Position numbers and translations under genes: made by a program
In this document: positions 51,566-61,536 of the stretch, piece after piece
Layout of the letters: each line of letters opens with the position of its first letter
Numbering within the stretch: position 1 is the stretch's first letter
From: Blautia sp. Marseille-P3087
GTDB lineage: Bacteria > Bacillota > Clostridia > Lachnospirales > Lachnospiraceae
Length of the DNA stretch: 64,000 nt
Direction of reading: 5' to 3'
Assembly (NCBI RefSeq): GCF_900120195.1
Contig: NZ_LT635539.1
Coordinates: forward strand, 502,830 to 566,829
The notes under the pieces: generated by a model
Databases searched by the model: none
What the model was told of the DNA's origin: nothing
Seen by the model: only the letters and a program-made list of their open reading frames with translations

Positions 51566-51594
51566 TTGCATTTTGTCACATTCTGGTTTAGAAT
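51566..51594 (+). promoter_or_regulatory. Promoter of the MocR gene
   Basis: TTGCAT (51566-51571), 17-base spacer, TAGAAT (51589-51594). Confidence 0.5.
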
Positions 51595-51652
51595 AGCACC
51601 TAAGTGTATTTAGAAAAATAACCACTTTTACTCATTTTTCAGGGGACAGTTT

Positions 51653-52960
51653 ATGAGCTTAGCATTTCATTCAAATAAAGAAAGCCTGTATCTGCAGGTA
51701 TATGATCATTATAAAAATCTTATCATGGAAAACCGTCTTCCGGCCGGAAGCCGTATGCCTTCTCTCCGCCAATGTGCTGCTGAATTAAAACTCAGCCGTA
51801 CCACGATCGAGAATGCCTATCTGCAGCTTGCTGCCGACGGCTACATTATTGCACGCGCGCAGAGTGGATACTATGTGACCGACATTGCCTCACAGGATCC
51901 GGTATCACCCGTATCTCGTCATCCCAGTTTTCCACCGGTAAAATATGATTTTGCCTCCAATGGGGTAGACCATGAAAGTTTTCGCTTTGATCTGTGGCAG
52001 CGCTATCTTAAAAGCGCCCTTCGCCAGAGTGAACGTCTCCTTTCCTATGGGGAGCCACAGGGAGAAGCCGATCTGCGCCAGGTACTTGCCGACTATATCC
52101 GTCAGCGTAGAAATGTAAACTGTTCTGCCGACGATATAGTTATCGGAGCCGGAGTTCAGAGCCTTCTTAATATTCTCTGCCCTCTTATCCGTCACAAAAA
52201 GACCGTTTCTTTTCCGAACGCTTCTTTCGTACAGGGAAGTACGATCTTTGCAGATTATGATTTTGATGTACGTTACCGCAATAAAAACTGTGACGTCATT
52301 TATGTTTCTCCTGCACATATGACCAAATGGGGGGAAATCATGCCGGTCAGCCGTCGTATGGAACTGGTGCATCATGCTGCCGAAAAAGGCAGTCTGATCA
52401 TTGAAGACGATTATGAAAATGAATTTGTCTATTTTCAGCGGCCGACACCTTCACTCTTTAATCTTGCAGGCGGACACGGAGTAGTTTATATAGGCTCTTT
52501 TTCCCGTCTGCTGCTTCCGTCTATTCGCTTAAGTTTTATGGTCCTGCCGCCTTCTCTGTCCGAAAAATACGCTGCTGTCGCAGAAAGATACAGTCAGACA
52601 GCTTCTAAAGTTGAACAGATTGCGCTCTGTCAGTTTATACGTGACGGACATCTGACGTCACAGACAAAAAAATTAAAAAAGTTATACGCTCAAAAACTGA
52701 AAGAACTTAAAACTGTAGTTCAAAATATGTTTGGTGAAAACTGTACAATTCAGACCGGTGCTGCCGGAACCAGCCTTGCACTGACTGTTCCGTATACCCG
52801 TACCGGACTTGAACTAAAAAAAGAAGCCCGCATGAACGGGCTATCCATCCTGATTCTCGAAGAAAATGCAGATGCGATTACACTTCTGCTTTCCTGCTCT
52901 TCGATTGCAACAGATGAATTTGTACCGTCATGTCGGCTTCTGAAGAACATTCTGAATTAA
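51653..52960 (+). CDS. MocR/PdxR-like regulator with aminotransferase domain lacking the PLP lysine
   Basis: A 435-residue GntR-type winged helix (residues about 10-80, SRMPSLRQCAAELKLSRTTIENAYLQLAADGYI) fused to a fold-type I aminotransferase-like domain. Family features SYGEPQGEADLRQVLADYIRQRRN, VIGAGVQSLLNIL and EDDYENEF are present. The expected PLP lysine in the GtfSK motif is Arg285 here (GSFSRLLLPSIR), so a covalent internal aldimine should not form. It is divergent from the B6 kinase and probably controls it. ATG follows AGGGG. Confidence 0.88.
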   Translation: MSLAFHSNKESLYLQVYDHYKNLIMENRLPAGSRMPSLRQCAAELKLSRTTIENAYLQLAADGYIIARAQSGYYVTDIASQDPVSPVSRHPSFPPVKYDFASNGVDHESFRFDLWQRYLKSALRQSERLLSYGEPQGEADLRQVLADYIRQRRNVNCSADDIVIGAGVQSLLNILCPLIRHKKTVSFPNASFVQGSTIFADYDFDVRYRNKNCDVIYVSPAHMTKWGEIMPVSRRMELVHHAAEKGSLIIEDDYENEFVYFQRPTPSLFNLAGGHGVVYIGSFSRLLLPSIRLSFMVLPPSLSEKYAAVAERYSQTASKVEQIALCQFIRDGHLTSQTKKLKKLYAQKLKELKTVVQNMFGENCTIQTGAAGTSLALTVPYTRTGLELKKEARMNGLSILILEENADAITLLLSCSSIATDEFVPSCRLLKNILN

Positions 52961-53598
52961 TCTCTTCGATTATCAATCATATAAAGCAGTGCATTACAGA
53001 TGCAGGCGGCGATATTACTTCCGCCCTTACGGCCTTTTGCAACAATATACGGAGCACCGGATTCCATGATAAGCTCTTTTGACTGCACTACATTGACAAA
53101 ACCAACCGGTACACCGATGATCAGCTCCGGAGCCAGTTTACCGTCCTCGATCAGTTCATAGAGACGCACCAGTGCTGTCGGTGCATTTCCAATCGCAAAA
53201 ATCAGTTTTTTGTCCAGGGAAGCAGCCTTATCCATACTTGCTGTCGCACGGGTCGTTCCGTTCTCTTTTGCAATTTTTGCAACATCCTCGTCCGACATAA
53301 AGCAGTATACTTCGCCGCCATAACGGGCAAGTGCACGTTTATTAATCCCTGCTTTTGCCATTTGTGTATCTGTCACTATACAGGCTCCTGCTTTGATTGC
53401 CTCAAGCGCACGCTGCACGACTCCTTCAGAAAAACAGAGGTTTTCTGCATAATCAAAGTCTGCGCTTGTATGGATACATCTTTTAACGATCAACTCCGTT
53501 CCCGGCACCAGCTGTGTATCTCCAAGCTCCTCTGTAATGATCTCAAAGCTTCTCTTTTCGATCTCCATCGGCTTTACATTTTCAAGTTCTACTTTCAT
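52957..53598 (-). CDS. cbiC: Precorrin-8X/cobalt-precorrin-8 methylmutase
   Basis: A 213-residue isomerase moving the C11 methyl to C12 to give (cobyrinate) hydrogenobyrinic acid-type product. The catalytic histidine is in [34 protein letters not shown] and [14 protein letters not shown] follow. It overlaps cobQ by ATGA and is the last gene of the corrin operon. Its stop codon shares TTAA with the convergent MocR gene stop, so there is no room for a terminator. Confidence 0.95.
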   Translation of the reverse strand: MKVELENVKPMEIEKRSFEIITEELGDTQLVPGTELIVKRCIHTSADFDYAENLCFSEGVVQRALEAIKAGACIVTDTQMAKAGINKRALARYGGEVYCFMSDEDVAKIAKENGTTRATASMDKAASLDKKLIFAIGNAPTALVRLYELIEDGKLAPELIIGVPVGFVNVVQSKELIMESGAPYIVAKGRKGGSNIAACICNALLYMIDNRRD

Positions 53599-55127
53599 TC
53601 CTGTGCCTCTCCTTCTGTCTCGATTCCCTCTTCCAGGATTTCATAAATCCGTTTCATATCCAGATGTTTGCGAAGCTCCGAAGCAAGAATATCATACTGT
53701 GTTTCTTTAAAAGCCGCAAAATCCACTCCTGCCATATCAGAGACATCGATGCCTTTTTTCTCTCCAACTGCACGCACAAGCCCCATTGCCACATCTTCTT
53801 TATCAAAAATACCATGCACGTAGGTACCACATACATTCTTTCGGAAGGTACCCTCTGTTTTTTCTGTTCCTGTCACACTGTCGCAGGTAAAGGTACTTGC
53901 AGTCGCACCGTCTTTTCGTCTGCTCTCTCCCATATGGATCTCATAACCGGTAAATTCCACATTAGAAAGTGTCTCGAATTCCTGATCCATCTCCAAAAAT
54001 CTTCCATTTACCTGTGTGCGTGTTTTTTTCTCGGCAAAAACCGTATCCATCGGAAGAAGTCCCATTCCACGCATACTTCCACCAGCTTCGACACCATACG
54101 GATCACTTAAAGTCTCACCAAGCATCTGATAACCCCCGCAGATTCCGAAGATAAGCGTACCTGATGCTGCCGCCTTCAAAATTAATGTTTCCATGCCACT
54201 TTCGCGAAGCCACTTCAGATCCTCCATGGTGTTTTTGGTTCCCGGTAAAAAGATCACATCCGGATGCATCAGATCTGATGGATGCTGTACATACCGAAGT
54301 GATACTCCCGGAATACTTTCCAGCGGATTAAAATCTGTAAAGTTTGAAATACGTGGTATACGGATAACAGCCATATCGATCTGTCCAACTTCCTGCGGAC
54401 GCTCAAAACGTTCTGTAAGGCTGTCCTCATCTTCCACCTGAATGTTCATATACGGTGCAACACCAACAACCGGAATGCCACATTTCTCTTCCAGCATGGC
54501 AACTCCCGGATCCAGAATAGTCTTGTCTCCGCGGAATTTATTGATGATCAGACCTTTGATCATCTTTCGCTCATCTTCTTCGAGAAGCTCCACCGTGCCG
54601 TACAGCTGCGCAAAAACGCCGCCACGATCGATATCTCCCGCAAGAAGAACCGGAGACTTTGCCATCTTTGCCATTCCCATGTTGACAATGTCTTCGCTTT
54701 TCAGATTGATCTCAGCCGGACTCCCCGCACCTTCAATGACGATAATGTCATTTTCCTCTGCCAGTTTGTTGAATGCCTTCATAATATCCGGCACCAGTTT
54801 TTTCTTATATTTGAAATAATCCCGGGCACTCATCGTTCCGAGGACTTCCCCGTTGACAATTACCTGAGAGCCAACATCATTGGTTGGTTTTAAAAGGATC
54901 GGGTTCATAAGGACTGATGGTTCTATCCCTGCCGCCTCAGCCTGCATGACCTGCGCCCTTCCCATCTCCAGACCTTCGCTCGTAATAAATGAATTCAATG
55001 CCATATTCTGGGATTTGAACGGAGCTACCCGATACCCGTCCTGATGAAAAATCCTGCACAGTCCTGCCGCAAGAAGACTTTTTCCTGCATTGGACATCGT
55101 ACCCTGTATCATGATCGTTTTTGCCAT
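53595..55127 (-). CDS. cobQ: Adenosylcobyric acid synthase (CobQ/CbiP)
   Basis: A 510-residue amidotransferase adding four amides to adenosylcobyrinic a,c-diamide. The N-terminal dethiobiotin-synthetase-like domain has [20 protein letters not shown] and [12 protein letters not shown]. The C-terminal glutaminase domain has the nucleophile region [13 protein letters not shown] and the histidine in GTYVHGIFD. The start directly follows the cobD-like stop (TAAATG) after GGAGG. Confidence 0.96.
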   Translation of the reverse strand: MAKTIMIQGTMSNAGKSLLAAGLCRIFHQDGYRVAPFKSQNMALNSFITSEGLEMGRAQVMQAEAAGIEPSVLMNPILLKPTNDVGSQVIVNGEVLGTMSARDYFKYKKKLVPDIMKAFNKLAEENDIIVIEGAGSPAEINLKSEDIVNMGMAKMAKSPVLLAGDIDRGGVFAQLYGTVELLEEDERKMIKGLIINKFRGDKTILDPGVAMLEEKCGIPVVGVAPYMNIQVEDEDSLTERFERPQEVGQIDMAVIRIPRISNFTDFNPLESIPGVSLRYVQHPSDLMHPDVIFLPGTKNTMEDLKWLRESGMETLILKAAASGTLIFGICGGYQMLGETLSDPYGVEAGGSMRGMGLLPMDTVFAEKKTRTQVNGRFLEMDQEFETLSNVEFTGYEIHMGESRRKDGATASTFTCDSVTGTEKTEGTFRKNVCGTYVHGIFDKEDVAMGLVRAVGEKKGIDVSDMAGVDFAAFKETQYDILASELRKHLDMKRIYEILEEGIETEGEAQE

Positions 55128-56165
55128 TTATGATTCCTCCTGCATGGACTGTATAAGCTTTTCATTCTCTTCATGTGTGCGGACAGCAACCCGGTAATAT
55201 CCTCTTTTCAGTCCGAAATAATTGCTGCAGTCACGGATCAGAATACCGTGCTCTACACATTTTTCAAACAGATTCTCCGGTCCTTTAAAGAAAATATAAT
55301 TCGCCTCAGACGGAAAAACTTCCATTCCTAGTTCCTGTAATTTTTCCTTGAGGTACTTCGCTTCCTCAAATACCATCTGCCGACCGTTTTCGACATACTC
55401 TTTTTCTTTCAGTGCCGCAATTCCTGCTTCCTGTGCCATCACAGAAATATTCCAGGGCTGTGTGACCATCGTCATTTTTTCAAGTAATTCTGTATTTTCC
55501 GAGATTCCGTAACCAAGACGGACACCCGCCATCGCATAACGCTTTGTAAATGCTTTCAGAAGAAAAAGATTGTGATACCTTGATAGCTGGGCTTTCAGTG
55601 AATGTTTCTCCGGTTCTTTTATGAAATCCAGAAAACACTCATCTACAACAAGAAAAATCTCCATCTCCCTGCATATACGTAAAATTCGGAACAAAAGATC
55701 CCGGTCTATGGAAATTCCGGTAGGATTATTGGGATTACACAGAAAAACTATATCCAGATCTTTGTGCAGCCAGTTCACAAAATCTTCCTGCAGCGTAAAA
55801 CCATGTTCCTCTTTTAAAAGAACATGTTCAACTTTACAGTCCACACTCGCAAGTGCCTGCTCATACTCTGCAAATGTCGGTCCCGGCAGCAGCGCTTTCT
55901 TCGGTTTCAGCGCATGGCACAGAGAAAATACTATTTCCGCCGCACCATTTCCACAGATGATATGCTCTGATTCTACCTCCTCATATGCTGCAATTGCCTC
56001 TTTGAGCGGCTGATATCCGACCTGCGGGTAATCTTTTATCTGTTCCAGACTGTCACGTACTGCCTGTTTCACACTTTCCGGAGTTCCAAGCGGATTACAG
56101 TTCGCCGAAAAGTCAAGGCAGTTTTTGTAAGTATATATATTGCCTCCATGTACGTGCTTCGTCAT
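55128..56165 (-). CDS. cobD: L-threonine-O-3-phosphate decarboxylase CobD (HisC-like PLP enzyme)
   Basis: A 345-residue fold-type I PLP enzyme. TKHVHGGNIY, DFSANCNPLGTPESV, NPNNPTGI and the PLP lysine in LKAFTKRYAMAGVRLGYG are present. The N-terminal HGG followed by DFSAN(C)NP is the CobD pattern rather than HisC. It makes (R)-1-amino-2-propanol phosphate for the nucleotide loop of cobalamin. ATG has GGAGGAAA. A MITE separates it from cbiB. Confidence 0.92.
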   Translation of the reverse strand: MTKHVHGGNIYTYKNCLDFSANCNPLGTPESVKQAVRDSLEQIKDYPQVGYQPLKEAIAAYEEVESEHIICGNGAAEIVFSLCHALKPKKALLPGPTFAEYEQALASVDCKVEHVLLKEEHGFTLQEDFVNWLHKDLDIVFLCNPNNPTGISIDRDLLFRILRICREMEIFLVVDECFLDFIKEPEKHSLKAQLSRYHNLFLLKAFTKRYAMAGVRLGYGISENTELLEKMTMVTQPWNISVMAQEAGIAALKEKEYVENGRQMVFEEAKYLKEKLQELGMEVFPSEANYIFFKGPENLFEKCVEHGILIRDCSNYFGLKRGYYRVAVRTHEENEKLIQSMQEES

Positions 56166-56211
56166 TTCAGTTTCCTCCTGCCTGTTTCGGCATCAAAATA
56201 TAAAAATCAGA

Positions 56212-56354
56212 GTAACTGTTCAGTACCCTCACAGTTACGAGTCAAAATGCATTCCAAATCACCTTCGGTGATGGCATTTTGCCTTATATGTCTCGGGATT
56301 TTGGCAAAAAACATGCCAAAACGCCTCGCGGGATACTATCTTCTGAATAGTTAC
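56212..56354. mobile_element. 143-bp MITE, copy 2
   Basis: Same length and ends as the copy at 42859, differing at three positions. An 8-bp direct repeat AAATCAGA flanks it (56204-56211 and 56355-56362). It lies between cbiB and cobD inside the corrin operon, oriented as copy 1. Confidence 0.9.
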
Positions 56355-56370
56355 AAATCAGACTCTGTAT

Positions 56371-57342
56371 TCAACTCCAGCACAAAATAAGTACGATTCT
56401 GATGAACAGGAACAGAACGACTCCGGTAATTGCTGTCGCATACAAAAGTCGGTTTGCACGACGAATATCCTCCGATTCAATCAATCTGATCGGATCACCA
56501 ATCGTTGGTTTTTCATATAATTTTCCAAAATAATATGCATTACCTGCAAGCTGGACATCCAAAGCACCCGCCATTACAGATTCTGTCTGTGCAGAATTCG
56601 GACTTGTGTGATTACGACTGTCCCGCCGAAAAATTTTCCAGGCATTCCAGCCATCAAATCCGCTAAAATATGCAGCCAGAACCATCAATCCGCCTGATAT
56701 TCTGGATGGCAGATAATTCGCCGCGTCGTCAAGCTTTGCCGCACATCGTCCGAAATAAAGATAACGGTCGTTTTTGTATCCAAGCATGGAATCCATGGTG
56801 TTGATTCCTTTATAAAGAAACATCAGAGGCGCACCACCGATTGCCATATAAAGCATCGGTGCAATGACACCATCTGAAGCATTTTCCGCCACGGTCTCAA
56901 CCGCCGCTTTCGTCACTCCTTCTTCCGTAAGTGCCGTTGTATCACGGCCTACGATCATGGATACCGCCTTACGTGCTTCTTCCAGCGTTCCGTATTTCAG
57001 GCGATCATAAACCCTCATACTTTCATCTTTTAAAGATCTGGTTGCCAGAAGCTGGTAACACCAAAAGCTTTCCAGAAGCAACGCAAGCCCTGGAACCTTC
57101 GGATACAATGAATAAAGAATCACTCCCGGAATTCCAAAGGAAAGAATACAGACAAGCAGAACTTCGATCAGTCCGCCGGTCAGTTCCCCGGAGCTTGTTT
57201 TCGGTAAGATCTTTCGAATTCTTTTTTCAAGGAAAGAGATCAGATTACCGATCAGACAGACCGGGTGGTACAGCCATCTCGGATCTCCGAATATCAGATC
57301 AAGTATAAATCCTGCTGCCAGCGCTATGGTGTGGTATATCAA
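56371..57342 (-). CDS. cbiB: Adenosylcobinamide-phosphate synthase CbiB
   Basis: A 323-residue membrane protein that joins aminopropanol phosphate to adenosylcobyric acid. ALAAGFILDLIFGDPRWLYHPVCLIGN is the family N-terminus; SMIVGRDTTALTEEGVTKAAVETVAENASDGVIAPMLY and FRRDSRNHTSPNSAQTESVMAGAL are its strongest signatures, with four or five hydrophobic segments. I choose the TTG at 57342 because GGGAG lies six bases upstream; an ATG at 57396 would add 18 residues without a good ribosome site. It follows cbiA. Confidence 0.92.
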   Translation of the reverse strand: MIYHTIALAAGFILDLIFGDPRWLYHPVCLIGNLISFLEKRIRKILPKTSSGELTGGLIEVLLVCILSFGIPGVILYSLYPKVPGLALLLESFWCYQLLATRSLKDESMRVYDRLKYGTLEEARKAVSMIVGRDTTALTEEGVTKAAVETVAENASDGVIAPMLYMAIGGAPLMFLYKGINTMDSMLGYKNDRYLYFGRCAAKLDDAANYLPSRISGGLMVLAAYFSGFDGWNAWKIFRRDSRNHTSPNSAQTESVMAGALDVQLAGNAYYFGKLYEKPTIGDPIRLIESEDIRRANRLLYATAITGVVLFLFIRIVLILCWS

Positions 57343-57402
57343 GTGTTTCTCCCTTCCCGATGTTTTATATTCCAAAACATCTCTGCTCTTTTTCATTTAT
57401 TC

Positions 57403-57429
57403 ATAACTGTTCAGTACCTTCTCAGTTAC
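57403..57429. repeat. Solo 27-bp palindrome, second copy
   Basis: It matches the first 27 bp of the 143-bp MITE at all but about two positions, with none of the rest of the MITE. It lies between cbiA and cbiB. Its flanks give only a partial (6 of 8) repeat. Confidence 0.6.
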
Positions 57430-57438
57430 GTTTGTTCT

Positions 57439-58812
57439 TTATCTGGCATCCTGACGACCGTACTGGCTGCACTTACGAAGAAAAGCCTCCGGCACCTTCG
57501 GATTGCCATAAAAATACAGGTGCGGAAATCCCGCCATCATGGTATCTGTGCCATGAATGCAATTCCATTTCCTGTGGCTCTGTGGTTTCTTCGCATCAAA
57601 ATCGTCCCCACAGTTTTCAGAATCGAAATAATGAAATTCATGTGCAGGTATTCCACCCATATCATTCATTCCAAAAACTTCTTTCTTCTGTGTCAGAGTC
57701 ACGTAACCAAAACGATTCAGTCTCTGCGTACGATAAGCTCTGCCGGAAATCACGCCCGCCATATGATAGCTGTTTCCATCCATGGCCTCCATCTCATCAT
57801 GAAGATACATAAAGCCACCGCATTCTGCCAGACACGGCATTCCATCATTCAATACACGGCGTACATCCTCCCGCATGCTCGCATTCGCTTCTAATTCTTT
57901 GGCATTAAGTTCCGGATAACCACCGCCCAAAATCAGCCCTTTAAGGTTCTCCGGAAGATGTACATCTCGCATTGGTGAAAAAGTTACCAGCTCTGCTCCC
58001 ATACTTTTAAGGAGCCGGAAATTATCTTTATAATAAAAACAAAATGCTTCATCCTCAGCAACACCGATTCGTACTGGTTTTTCCAGATGAAAAGAAATTT
58101 GCGGCTCTGCTACCTGAACTTCCGGTGCATCTGCGGCAAGCTTTAGTATTTCATCAATCTCCAGTGTATCTTCCAGTATTCTTGCAAGTTTCTGTAATCT
58201 TTCACGAAGCTGCGGAATCTCATCAGGAAGTACCAGACCAAGATGTCTGCTCTCGATTACACAGTCTTCAACTTTTGGCACATAACCCAGAACCGAAAGT
58301 CCGGTCTCTTTTTCCAGAAGTTCTTTCATTCTCGGATAAAGCATCGGAGACATCTGATTCAGGATCACACCTTTAATGTGACTGTCCTTTCGGTATTCGG
58401 CAAAACCTTTGATATAAGCCGCGAGTGACATGCTCATTCCCTTGCTGTTTACGATCAGAATAGCCGGCGTATCTGTAACAGAAGCGAGATCATAAGCGCT
58501 CGCCTGTGTTGTCGTTCCTGCAACTCCGTCATAATATCCCATAACGCCTTCCATCACCGCGATCTCACAATTTGCAGCATTTTCTGAAAGAAGATACCGC
58601 GTAACTTCCGGAGATGTAAAAAATGTATCCAGATTTGCAGATTTTGCACCGATCACACGACTGTGAAACATTGGATCAATATAATCCGGACCACATTTAA
58701 AAGATGCCACAGTAAGATTTCTGTTTACCAGTGCCTGCAAAAGCCCGCAGGTAATCAGCGTTTTTCCACTTCCACTTGCGCCTGCTGCCAGAAGGATTCT
58801 GGGAATTCTCAT
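57439..58812 (-). CDS. cbiA: Cobyrinate a,c-diamide synthase CbiA
   Basis: A 457-residue glutamine-dependent amidase of the a and c side chains. The ATP-binding domain starts PRILLAAGASGSGKTLITCGLLQAL with VASFKCGPDYIDPMFH; GVMGYYDGV follows. The glutaminase half has LGGGYPELNAKELEAN and MPCLAECGGFMYL with the nucleophilic cysteine, and EFHYFDSEN near the end. It overlaps the triple-fusion gene by ATGA. Confidence 0.95.
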   Translation of the reverse strand: MRIPRILLAAGASGSGKTLITCGLLQALVNRNLTVASFKCGPDYIDPMFHSRVIGAKSANLDTFFTSPEVTRYLLSENAANCEIAVMEGVMGYYDGVAGTTTQASAYDLASVTDTPAILIVNSKGMSMSLAAYIKGFAEYRKDSHIKGVILNQMSPMLYPRMKELLEKETGLSVLGYVPKVEDCVIESRHLGLVLPDEIPQLRERLQKLARILEDTLEIDEILKLAADAPEVQVAEPQISFHLEKPVRIGVAEDEAFCFYYKDNFRLLKSMGAELVTFSPMRDVHLPENLKGLILGGGYPELNAKELEANASMREDVRRVLNDGMPCLAECGGFMYLHDEMEAMDGNSYHMAGVISGRAYRTQRLNRFGYVTLTQKKEVFGMNDMGGIPAHEFHYFDSENCGDDFDAKKPQSHRKWNCIHGTDTMMAGFPHLYFYGNPKVPEAFLRKCSQYGRQDAR

Positions 58813-60812
58813 AAGCTCATCTCCTTTTTGTGTGCCTGTACTGTGATAATATAGATTGGATTTTCTCCCAGCATCATATGGTACCTGCCGATATTTTTAG
58901 CTCTTGACACGGCAAGCTGAACCACTTCTGATTCCCATTCCTTATCTGCACCAAATTCCTCAAGTTTTCGTATACAGGAAATCGCCTCTGAAACCGTTTC
59001 CAGCGTAATACAGTTAATTACGATCCGCACTTGTGGATTTTTGGCAAGTAACAGATTTATGATCTTATCAAGATTTCCTGATGAGCCTCCGATAAATGCA
59101 TGCGTCGGTGCCGGAAGGTCTTCCATAGCCTCCGGTGCGGTTCCCGCTATGATCTGCATTTGATCCAGTGCAAATTTCTTTTTATTTGCTTTCAGAAGAT
59201 TAAGTGCATCTTCTTTCTTTTCGATTGCATAAACCTGTCCCTGTGAAGCCCTCAGCGCCATTTCTACCGATACAGAACCTGTACCGGCACCTATATCGTA
59301 ACATACAGAATTTTCATCTAATTTCAGTTTCGTCAGTGATACACTTCTCACTTCACTCTTTGTCATAGGTGCCTTACCTCGCAGAAATACCTCATCTGGC
59401 ATTCCATGTGTCGCCGGAAGCGGTTCTGCCTCCGGATTGTATACACAGACGACGCTGAGCGGATCCGCCTTGTAATCAGTCAGTTCACGCGCCATTTTTG
59501 CAAAGATCTTCTCATCCGGGTATGACAGTTTTTCTCCAACATACACTATAACCTCACCCATGCCATATCCGGTCAGTTTCTTTGCCAGTTCCGCCACACC
59601 ATCTGCGGTTCCGAGAATTGCAAAAGTTTTCTCATATGAATAAATCAGTGAAATAAGATTACAGTTCTTTCCATGTGCACTGACGATCTTCGCGTTGTCC
59701 CAGGAAAGTCCGATTTTTGACATAAAATACACAACAGATGAAATCCCACAAATGATCTCCGGCTGTATGGATGCCTCTCCAAATAGTTCGAGAAGTTTTC
59801 TGGCGCCACTGTAAAAACCAACATCCCCGGAAAGTGCAACCACTATATTGCTATACTCCGGATGATTTTGAATATAATCTACGATTTCCCTGCTTCTGTA
59901 TTCATAAAACACTTCCTGCCCCGGAAGTGCCACTGCATCTGCAATCCGTCTGGCACCAATGATGAGATCCGCCTTTTCTACAGCTCTTTTTCCCTGTATG
60001 GTAAGCGTATCCTCACTGCCCATACCAATTCCAAGAAGTGTAATATGCTGATTTCCCTCACAGAAAAAATATTTTGCAAGCATTCTTTTACACTCGGTAA
60101 GAGAAATACCTTCCTCCTGCACCGGTCTTCCTATAATCACCGGAATTACACCGCACGCAAACGCAGCATCGATTTTTTCCTGAAAACCGCCGGCTTTACC
60201 GGAATCTTTCGTAACAAGATACTGACATTCATACTGCCGGAGCGTTGCTTCATTCATTTCCTTCGAAAACGGTCCCTGCATGGCGATCAGATGTTTTCCC
60301 TCAAAGCCAAGTTTCTGACAGGCTTCAACCACAGCCGGAAGTGAAAGTACACGAGCATAGATTCTTTCCTGATAATCCGGTAACGTCGTAAAAGCTGCCA
60401 GTTCTTTACTTCCGGTCGTAAGAAAAATTCTTCCCTCTCTGTCTCGAAGGTATTCTACCGCCTGTTCTGCTGTTTCCACATAAACAGCATTCTGCGACTG
60501 ACTTTCGGCTCTTAAGACACGTATATACGAAATGCCGGATGCAAGTGCCGCACTTTTGATATTTTTTGTTACTTCCGTTGCATAGGGGTGTGTCGCATCC
60601 AGAATAAACTCCGGCAGTTCTTTATGAAAAAGTTCTGTCATCTCCTGTTCATCCAGACGCTTTGCCTGTATTTTAAGATAATCTCCTGCCTCTAGTGAAT
60701 GAGAACCGTATTCTGTTGCCACACAAGCAAGGGCAGAAATTTTATTTGCAGAAAGAAAACGGCAGATTTCATATCCTTCCGTTGTACCGGCAAAAACAAT
60801 TGCCTTATACAT
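58809..60812 (-). CDS. cbiJET: Triple fusion CbiJ (precorrin-6A reductase)-CbiE-CbiT
   Basis: A 667-residue enzyme with three corrin activities. Residues 1 to about 250 are CbiJ/CobK (FAGTTEGYEICRFLS, LDATHPYATEVTKN, AMQGPFSKEMNE, VTKDSGKAGGFQEKI). Residues about 256-455 are the C5-methyltransferase CbiE (ITLLGIGMGSEDTLTIQG, VVALSGDVGFYSGARKLLE). Residues about 470-655 are the C15-methyltransferase/decarboxylase CbiT (PMTKSEVRSVSLTKLKL, CYDIGAGTGSVSVEMAL, IGGSSGNLDKII). It overlaps cbiH by eight bases and cbiA by four. Confidence 0.95.
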   Translation of the reverse strand: MYKAIVFAGTTEGYEICRFLSANKISALACVATEYGSHSLEAGDYLKIQAKRLDEQEMTELFHKELPEFILDATHPYATEVTKNIKSAALASGISYIRVLRAESQSQNAVYVETAEQAVEYLRDREGRIFLTTGSKELAAFTTLPDYQERIYARVLSLPAVVEACQKLGFEGKHLIAMQGPFSKEMNEATLRQYECQYLVTKDSGKAGGFQEKIDAAFACGVIPVIIGRPVQEEGISLTECKRMLAKYFFCEGNQHITLLGIGMGSEDTLTIQGKRAVEKADLIIGARRIADAVALPGQEVFYEYRSREIVDYIQNHPEYSNIVVALSGDVGFYSGARKLLELFGEASIQPEIICGISSVVYFMSKIGLSWDNAKIVSAHGKNCNLISLIYSYEKTFAILGTADGVAELAKKLTGYGMGEVIVYVGEKLSYPDEKIFAKMARELTDYKADPLSVVCVYNPEAEPLPATHGMPDEVFLRGKAPMTKSEVRSVSLTKLKLDENSVCYDIGAGTGSVSVEMALRASQGQVYAIEKKEDALNLLKANKKKFALDQMQIIAGTAPEAMEDLPAPTHAFIGGSSGNLDKIINLLLAKNPQVRIVINCITLETVSEAISCIRKLEEFGADKEWESEVVQLAVSRAKNIGRYHMMLGENPIYIITVQAHKKEMSL

Positions 60813-61536
60813 CGCGATATCCTCTCGGTGTCACCATCTTACCGTTAATTTCTTTTGTCTGAGAATTACCGATAAATACGGTTGTAAACATATCAACTTT
60901 TGTATCACGCAGTTCTTTCAGTGTCATAACATGATATTCTTCCCCTTCACGTCCGATGTTGCAGACAGTTCCGCAGACGGTTTCCGGGGATTTATACTGC
61001 ATCATCAGATCACACGCTTTCTGAAGATAATCATGTCGTTTTTTACTTGACGGATTATAGAGACAGATCACAAAATCTGCCTGTGATGCACCAAGCAATC
61101 TTGCTTCGATTTTTTCCCATGGAGTAAGAAGATCACTTAAACTGATCAGGCAGAAATCATGAATCAATGGTGCTCCGAGAACAGCGGCGCCCCCAAGAGC
61201 GGCTGTTACGCCCGGTACAATTTCAAGTTCAACTTCCGGATATTTTGTACCAACTTCATACATTAGACCAGCCATTCCATATACACCTGCATCTCCGCTG
61301 CAGATCATGGAAACACTTTTGCCCTTCATTGCCTCCTCAAAAGCAAGTACACAACGGTCTACTTCTTTTTTCATCGGAGTCGTCAGAAATTCTTTATCCG
61401 GAAATGTATCTTTTACAAGGTCTACATAAACCGTATAACCGATTATGGTATCACTGTTTTTTAATGCCTGCATGGCAATTCCGGTCATCTGGTCACAGCC
61501 TCCCGGTCCGATTCCTACAACATATATTTTATTCAA
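60805..61536 (-). CDS. cbiH: Cobalt-precorrin-3 (precorrin-3B) C17-methyltransferase
   Basis: A 243-residue methyltransferase that contracts the ring in the anaerobic pathway. IYVVGIGPGGCDQMTGIAMQAL, MICSGDAGVYGMAGLMYEV and PGVTAALGGAAVLGAPLIHDFCLISLSDLLTPWE are characteristic of CbiH/CobJ. The start is TTG at 61536 with GGGAGG upstream. It overlaps the end of cbiG by eight bases. Confidence 0.95.
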   Translation of the reverse strand: MNKIYVVGIGPGGCDQMTGIAMQALKNSDTIIGYTVYVDLVKDTFPDKEFLTTPMKKEVDRCVLAFEEAMKGKSVSMICSGDAGVYGMAGLMYEVGTKYPEVELEIVPGVTAALGGAAVLGAPLIHDFCLISLSDLLTPWEKIEARLLGASQADFVICLYNPSSKKRHDYLQKACDLMMQYKSPETVCGTVCNIGREGEEYHVMTLKELRDTKVDMFTTVFIGNSQTKEINGKMVTPRGYRDV

